Origin: Candidatus Stahliibacteriota bacterium | GTDB lineage: Bacteria > Hydrothermota > Tepidihabitantia > B3-TA06 | DNA: 17,682 nucleotides | Assembly (NCBI GenBank): GCA_030592225.1 | Contig: JAUVJT010000022.1 | Location: 1-17,682, forward strand | Direction of reading: 5' to 3' | Part shown: one piece after another, positions 13,810 through 17,682 of the stretch | Position numbering within the stretch: position 1 is the first letter of the stretch | Layout of the letters: each line of letters begins with the position of its first letter | Made by a program: the position numbers and the translations under genes | Notes under the pieces: model-generated | Told to the model about the DNA's origin: nothing | The model's input: only the letters and a program-made list of their open reading frames with translations | Database searches by the model: none

Positions 13810-14415
13810 ATGACTGCACTCGCACGGCTTATCCTGAACCTGAAGGGATTACCGGGTATAGGCGAGAAGAGCGCCCAGCGCATCGCACGCTGCATCCTGC
13901 GGCTTGATTCCGACGACGCCTTTGCGCTCACCGAGGCTATAGTGCAAGCGCGCACCCTTACCCGAACCTGCAAACGCTGCGGCAACCTCACCGAAGATGA
14001 GGTGTGTTCGGTATGCGCAGATTCAGCAAGGATGCAGAATGAAATATGCGTGGTACAGGAAGCGTTTGATATAGCGGTAATAGAACGCGCCGGGGTGTAT
14101 AAAGGACTGTATCACGTTCTCGGCGGCGCGCTTTCCCCGCTTGAAGATATATCAGCCGATGAACTCAATATAGCAGGACTTCTGGAAAGAGTGCGGGCGG
14201 GAAACATCAAAGAGGTGATACTTGCAACCTCGGCCACCACTGAGGGAGAAACCACTGCCCTTTACGTAGCCGCTCAACTCAAAGGCTCAGGAGTACGCGT
14301 ATCAAGAATCGCAAGGGGCATCCCGGTCGGCGCGGACCTGGGGCTTACGGACGAGGTTACGATCGGCAAGGCAATTCGCGGACGGGAAATACTGGAAGGC
14401 GGAGAGCAGGGGTGA
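13810..14415 (+). CDS. recR: Recombination mediator protein RecR
   Basis: RecR works with RecO, and in some lineages RecF, to load RecA on single-stranded DNA at gaps during recombinational repair. The 201-residue protein is full length. It shows a helix-hairpin-helix LPGIGEKSAQRIA (14-26), a four-cysteine zinc finger (Cys54, 57, 66 and 69) and a Toprim domain (about 78-165, with VVQEAFDIAVIE and the ATSATTEGE segment). The C-terminal strand has RIARGIPVGADLGLTDE. The ATG follows the ybaB stop by six bases with an in-frame TAG just before it. No ribosome site is evident, so translational coupling is likely. Confidence 0.97.
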   Translation: MTALARLILNLKGLPGIGEKSAQRIARCILRLDSDDAFALTEAIVQARTLTRTCKRCGNLTEDEVCSVCADSARMQNEICVVQEAFDIAVIERAGVYKGLYHVLGGALSPLEDISADELNIAGLLERVRAGNIKEVILATSATTEGETTALYVAAQLKGSGVRVSRIARGIPVGADLGLTDEVTIGKAIRGREILEGGEQG

Positions 14416-15287
14416 GGTTCGGATTCCATATAAGTATTGAGGGAGGATTCGAGAACGTCGTTGAACGCGCAAAGTATCTGGGCTGCGAAACCCTGCAGGT
14501 ATTCACCGCTTCGAACAAGCAGTGGAGAAGAACACCACTTGAACAGGATAAAGTTAAGCGCTTTCGCGCTCAGCGCATAAAGGCGTCCCTTGAACCGTTG
14601 GTGGTGCATCTGTTTTACCTGCCTAACCTGGCAACGCCAGATACTAAGATGCGGCGGCGTTCATGCCGGGCGCTTTGGGCTGAACTTGAGCGTTCGCAAA
14701 CGCTGGGAGCCGAGTTTCTTGTCCTTCATCCAGGCGCTTTCAAGAAATCCGATGCCAACCAGGGCATAGAACGCGTCATCGGTTCGTTAAACCAGATAAT
14801 CTCTTCTACCAATGGAAACGACGTAAAGATACTACTTGAGAATACTACAGGCGGCGGCACCCGGTTAGGGTCAAGCTTTGAGGAGTTGGCAAGGATAATA
14901 GCTGGTGTTACGAGTGTTACGGGGGTTACTGGTATTGAGGGATATGTTACGGGTGTGGGAGTGTGTCTGGATACCGCCCACGCGTTCCAGGCGGGCTATC
15001 CGATTCATACAAAAGAAGGGTTGGAAGAAACATTGGATGAATTTGACCGCTTGATAGGTCTCAGCAGACTCTGTCTTCTCCATCTTAACGATTCCAAGAC
15101 ACCTTTCGCCAGCCGCAACGACCGGCACTGGCACATAGGAGAAGGTGAGATGGGAATGGAAGCATTCGAAAGGATCATTAACCATCCCAGGTTAAAGCAC
15201 CTGCCGGCAATAATGGAAACCCCTACTGCCGAGGAAGATAACTTGAAGAATATGGCAACCGTGAAAAGATTGAGAGGGAAGAATTGA
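14412..15287 (+). CDS. nfo: Endonuclease IV (AP endonuclease) with a loop insertion
   Basis: Endonuclease IV cuts DNA 5' to abasic sites in base-excision repair. This 291-residue protein keeps all nine expected zinc ligands, by motif: H66 (VVHLFY), H106 (LHPGAF), E143 (LLENTTGGG), D187 and H190 (LDTAHAF), H224 (HLNDSK), D237 and H239 (NDRHWHIGEG) and E269 (IMETPT). The spacing from E143 to D187 is about 10 residues longer than in E. coli. The extra stretch, about 165-182, is low-complexity (Val, Thr and Gly) and encoded by GTTAC-containing repeats. The active site looks intact, so the enzyme is probably functional. The GTG start overlaps the recR stop (GTGA), so it belongs to the same operon. 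Confidence 0.94.
   Translation: MRFGFHISIEGGFENVVERAKYLGCETLQVFTASNKQWRRTPLEQDKVKRFRAQRIKASLEPLVVHLFYLPNLATPDTKMRRRSCRALWAELERSQTLGAEFLVLHPGAFKKSDANQGIERVIGSLNQIISSTNGNDVKILLENTTGGGTRLGSSFEELARIIAGVTSVTGVTGIEGYVTGVGVCLDTAHAFQAGYPIHTKEGLEETLDEFDRLIGLSRLCLLHLNDSKTPFASRNDRHWHIGEGEMGMEAFERIINHPRLKHLPAIMETPTAEEDNLKNMATVKRLRGKN
14904..14957 (+). repeat. GTTAC short-repeat insertion within nfo
   Basis: GTTAC occurs four times (14907, 14916, 14925 and 14946) in a G/T-rich stretch with GTTACG and GTTACTGG variants. The stretch encodes the Val-Thr-Gly-rich extra loop of endonuclease IV. The codon use (GTT, GGT and ACG) is unlike the GC-ending codons around it. It remains in frame. Confidence 0.6.
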
Positions 15288-15970
15288 TTGCGCTGAGGAA
15301 CACAGCCATACTCATTCCCGCCTTCGAAGCGGCCGATACCCTGGGAAAGGTGCTTGCAGACTGGTTTGTGTTCGGAGCCGGACCGAAGCAGATATGGGTG
15401 GTGGACGACGGATCGCCTGATGGAACTGGAGACGTAGCACGGGCGATGAAGGTAAACGTTCTGACCCACGAGACAAACAAAGGTAAGGGCGCGGCTCACA
15501 AAACAGGATTCAGAACAATACTCGATACCGGATACCGGTGGATTCTGACCATGGACGCCGACACTCAGCATGACGTGAATGAAGCCAACAGGTTTCTTGA
15601 ACTTGACCCCGCCGCTTTCGATATGGCCATAGGAACGCGTCGCTATAACATGGCCGGAATGCCGTTCGATCGCTGGTTCGTAAACCGGCTGACCTCGATG
15701 GTGCTCTCGATATTTGGAGGGCAGAAACAAGTTACCGATGCACAGTGCGGATACAGACTCATCTCGGCAGAACTCCTGCGAAAGATTCCCTTACGTACCA
15801 ATCACTTCGATACCGAGTCCGAGCTGGTGGCGCGGGCCTTGCGGGGAGGATACCGAGTAACCGAGGTACCCATCACCACCCTGTACACCTCTCCCCGATC
15901 ACACATAAACCCTTTTGTGGATACCCTGCGTTTCGTGCGTCTTTGCTTGCGCTACCTGTTCTGGATGTAG
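15284..15970 (+). CDS. Family 2 glycosyltransferase (DPM1-like)
   Basis: This 228-residue GT-A enzyme is predicted to move a sugar from a nucleotide donor to a lipid or other acceptor. Motifs: AILIPAFEAADTLG, nucleotide-binding VVDDGSPDGT (39-48), NKGKGAAHKTG, metal-binding DADTQH (91-96), GTRRYNMAGMP (117-127), DAQCGYR (152-158) and FDTESELVARA. These fit dolichyl/polyprenyl-phosphate sugar synthases. There is no strong C-terminal membrane helix pair; the end RLCLRYLFWM is mildly hydrophobic. It starts with TTG overlapping the nfo stop (TTGA), after a GAGGGAAG ribosome-site-like stretch. The acceptor and sugar are unknown, and its place behind repair genes says little about its role. Confidence 0.9.
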   Translation: MIALRNTAILIPAFEAADTLGKVLADWFVFGAGPKQIWVVDDGSPDGTGDVARAMKVNVLTHETNKGKGAAHKTGFRTILDTGYRWILTMDADTQHDVNEANRFLELDPAAFDMAIGTRRYNMAGMPFDRWFVNRLTSMVLSIFGGQKQVTDAQCGYRLISAELLRKIPLRTNHFDTESELVARALRGGYRVTEVPITTLYTSPRSHINPFVDTLRFVRLCLRYLFWM

Positions 15971-16014
15971 CCCTTCGCCCCCCTCAGCCCTCCTCCCCTC
16001 CCCCAAAAAAAGCT
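15971..16014 (+). other. C-rich, G-poor tract downstream of the glycosyltransferase gene
   Basis: Immediately after the TAG stop the plus strand is almost all C and T with very few G, then seven A. C-rich, G-poor RNA favours Rho binding, and no intrinsic terminator for the plus strand follows in 15971-16153. A Rho-dependent end of the dnaX operon is therefore possible, but unproven. Confidence 0.35.
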
Positions 16015-16101
16015 TCCCTCAAAAATACTCCTCATAGTAATCTTCCTCGAAATTCTCTGTACGTCTATAGCCTGGTGTAGACGACTTGCAGATTGCATCT
16101 T

Positions 16102-16132
16102 AAAAAAAAGGCCGCCCCACACAGGGGGCGGC
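16102..16132 (-). terminator. Intrinsic terminator of the YYD-repeat protein gene
   Basis: On the minus strand GCCGCCCC (16132-16125), a 6-base loop and GGGGCGGC (16118-16111) are followed by a C-then-T run (eight T, 16109-16102). It lies 22 bases after the stop of the minus-strand gene. On the plus strand no T-run follows, so it works in one direction only. Confidence 0.9.
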
Positions 16133-16153
16133 AAAATCTTTATTGGTTCAGGC

Positions 16154-17682
16154 TTAACGTACCAGAACGGTCTTACGGGTCAGGTTGGCTGCATCCGCCT
16201 CAAACTTAATGAAGTACACCCCGTTGGGAAGCATGCTTTCATCGAGCGAGAAGCGGTGAACGCCGGCAGCTAAATTACCCTGGTGCAGGGTCAGCCTGCG
16301 GCGACCGGCAACGTCGAGCACGTAAAGCTCAGCATCGGTAAGTGCGGGAATGGCAAGTTCTACATTCGCACCCGAAACCGTCAACTCGTAGCGCACCGGA
16401 ACAATCTCGGGCTCCGCTACGGAAAGAAGTGCACAATAGATAGAATCCTCGAGGGTGTCGTTAGCAAACAGTGAGTCGTCAGGGAGTGCAGTGTAGACCT
16501 TCATATAGTACCAGGCATCCTCGTAGTGCGGTGCAGACCAGGGATCAAACACAACCACTGCCTCTTCTTCGGCAGCCAGAGGACCAACCGTTATTACGCT
16601 CGTGTAAGTCGGCAAACCGGAGTAGAAAATGTCGAAGTGAACGTCAAACGTGGCCACCGTATTTCCCTGATTAAGTACCGTTGCCTTAGGAGTATAGGAC
16701 GAATCCGGGTGAATATTGGGACCAATCAGGGTATCCAGCCACATTTCCATGGGAAGAACGTCCTTGATGATCTTGGTGGCGTATTTCAGATTTCCGTTCG
16801 TCACATCGTAGTAGGAGATATGGGGGAAGTTGATCTCTCCTTTACGGCTGAGTGCAATGGATGTGTGTGATCCCACAGCACCTGTGGTATCCACCGATTC
16901 GGTATGCCAACCCATGTAATTATCGGAGTAGGCGTACTTGAGATCGGCGTTGCTGCTGTCGAAGTAACTGGCATAGGTGGAACCCAACTCCTGAGCCCCG
17001 TACATACCAATCCCGGGAGTGTTATCGATGATGTCAATTGCCCACGTTGACAGATTCCAACGGGCGTATTTGAAGTATCCGTTACCTGCATCGAAGTAAC
17101 TGATGTAGGGGACGTTTCCCTCATCTTCGTTGATAACGATATCAGGCCACCAGCCCACATTGGCAGCTGAGTCCATCTCAACCGTATCTATCACCCACTC
17201 ACCGGATACCAGATGCGCGTATTTAAGGAAACCGGTAGCGGTAGTACTATCCCACGCATAGTAAGCGATATGGGGATTGCCTGAAGGATCAAGGGTGATT
17301 GAAGTACCCGACATATCGGTTCCAAAGGTAGGAAGGGGGCCGACGCTGTCAACCGTGTCGCGTGCCCATACAGTGCCTAGAAAACGAGCGTACATGAGAT
17401 AACCTGCAGTAGCATCGTAGTATGAAAATTGAGGAATCTCATCTCCGGCCTGTTCGCCAATCACGATATCGCATCCTTGACCTACATCGTTGGTGGTACT
17501 GGGATCAGGAATACCTACAATCCAATCGCCGGTGGCATTCAGATTGGCCCACTTAAGATGGGTATTCAGCATATCGTAGTAGGCAATCTGGGGGCGCTCG
17601 GTGAGAGGACCGAGAGCCAGTGAGGAGAACATTCCTACTCCACCAAGACTGCTATTATCGTCGGCAACCTCAATATCCCAGG
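16154..17682 (-). CDS. Secreted YYD-repeat protein with Por-type C-terminal sorting tail (5' end outside window)
   Basis: The frame is open to the right edge, so the start is missing and about 509 residues are seen. The first 290 or so hold at least six repeats on the pattern P-(H/Q)-(I/F)-(A/S)-Y-Y-D then (L/F)-K-(Y/W)-A, about 45-60 residues apart: PQIAYYD, PQFSYYD, PHIAYYA, PYISYFD, TYASYFD and PHISYYD. This looks like a beta-propeller. Next comes an Ig-like, CARDB-type stretch (LNQGNTVATFDVHFDIFY, then LAAEEEAVVVFDPW). The last 80 or so residues are a Por/type A sorting tail: AELYVLDVAGRR, LAAGVHRFSL, GVYFIKFEA and a final RKTVLVR. Such tails send proteins across the outer membrane through the type IX system. 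The role is probably surface or extracellular; the ligand is unknown. A terminator follows. Confidence 0.85.
   Translation of the reverse strand, partial: WDIEVADDNSSLGGVGMFSSLALGPLTERPQIAYYDMLNTHLKWANLNATGDWIVGIPDPSTTNDVGQGCDIVIGEQAGDEIPQFSYYDATAGYLMYARFLGTVWARDTVDSVGPLPTFGTDMSGTSITLDPSGNPHIAYYAWDSTTATGFLKYAHLVSGEWVIDTVEMDSAANVGWWPDIVINEDEGNVPYISYFDAGNGYFKYARWNLSTWAIDIIDNTPGIGMYGAQELGSTYASYFDSSNADLKYAYSDNYMGWHTESVDTTGAVGSHTSIALSRKGEINFPHISYYDVTNGNLKYATKIIKDVLPMEMWLDTLIGPNIHPDSSYTPKATVLNQGNTVATFDVHFDIFYSGLPTYTSVITVGPLAAEEEAVVVFDPWSAPHYEDAWYYMKVYTALPDDSLFANDTLEDSIYCALLSVAEPEIVPVRYELTVSGANVELAIPALTDAELYVLDVAGRRRLTLHQGNLAAGVHRFSLDESMLPNGVYFIKFEADAANLTRKTVLVR

Noticed and set aside
15005..15730. 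A 241-codon minus-strand open frame
   Set aside because: It is antisense to nfo and the GT2 gene, both of which have full motif sets.
1..17682. CRISPR array, tRNA, integrase, transposase or toxin-antitoxin genes
   Set aside because: I saw no regularly spaced repeats, no cloverleaf-like sequence and no protein of these families on either strand.

Overview
This is a stretch of bacterial chromosome with dense, mostly short-spaced genes and roughly even base composition. It has Gram-negative features: two lipoproteins, a TonB-type protein and secretion-tail (Por-type C-terminal sorting) modules. The mix of PEGA/PQQ-propeller lipoproteins, proteins ending in a Por-type tail, and a large Alu-containing SRP RNA beside dnaX suggests an uncultured lineage near the FCB group. 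Candidate phylum WOR-3/Stahlbacteria or a relative is my best guess. That assignment is inference from gene content, not a search result.

Layout. 1-191 (minus) is the first 63 codons of an SNF-family sodium-coupled symporter. 192-581 has no intact gene; it holds that gene's promoter and three adjacent palindromic repeat elements. 582-797 (minus) encodes a Por-type tail in a different frame from the gene before it. 773-2134 and 2270-4048 (both minus) are paralogous lipoproteins with one and three PEGA domains and an eight-repeat PQQ-like propeller. 4210-5121 (plus) is a TonB-family protein. It converges on a TatD-family hydrolase (5192-5977, minus) across a shared bidirectional terminator.

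6182-9149 (plus) is a tight three-gene operon: a protein of unknown function with a faint GT9 flavour, an orphan membrane histidine kinase, and the tRNA m1A methyltransferase TrmI. 9234-11491 (plus) pairs a TPR protein with a membrane-anchored NMT1/SsuA-like solute-binding protein whose ABC partners are not in the window. Then comes the large SRP RNA, followed by dnaX, ybaB/ebfC, recR, nfo (endonuclease IV) and a GT2 glycosyltransferase, mostly with overlapping start and stop codons. This replication and repair block resembles the scr-dnaX-yaaK-recR order of Bacillus. The window ends with a minus-strand surface or secreted protein (16154 to the edge) made of 'YYD' repeats and a Por-type tail, with its own terminator.

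The most useful general signal is a repeated promoter layout. A TTGACA-like box, 16 (once 17) bases and a TAGANT/TATAAT-like box sit just upstream of seven genes. In one case the predicted transcript starts on the start codon itself, so it would be leaderless. Other points worth checking are a possible ATA start codon in a lipoprotein, an out-of-frame secretion tail, and a low-complexity GTTAC-repeat insertion inside nfo. I did not find a clearly new multi-gene system.
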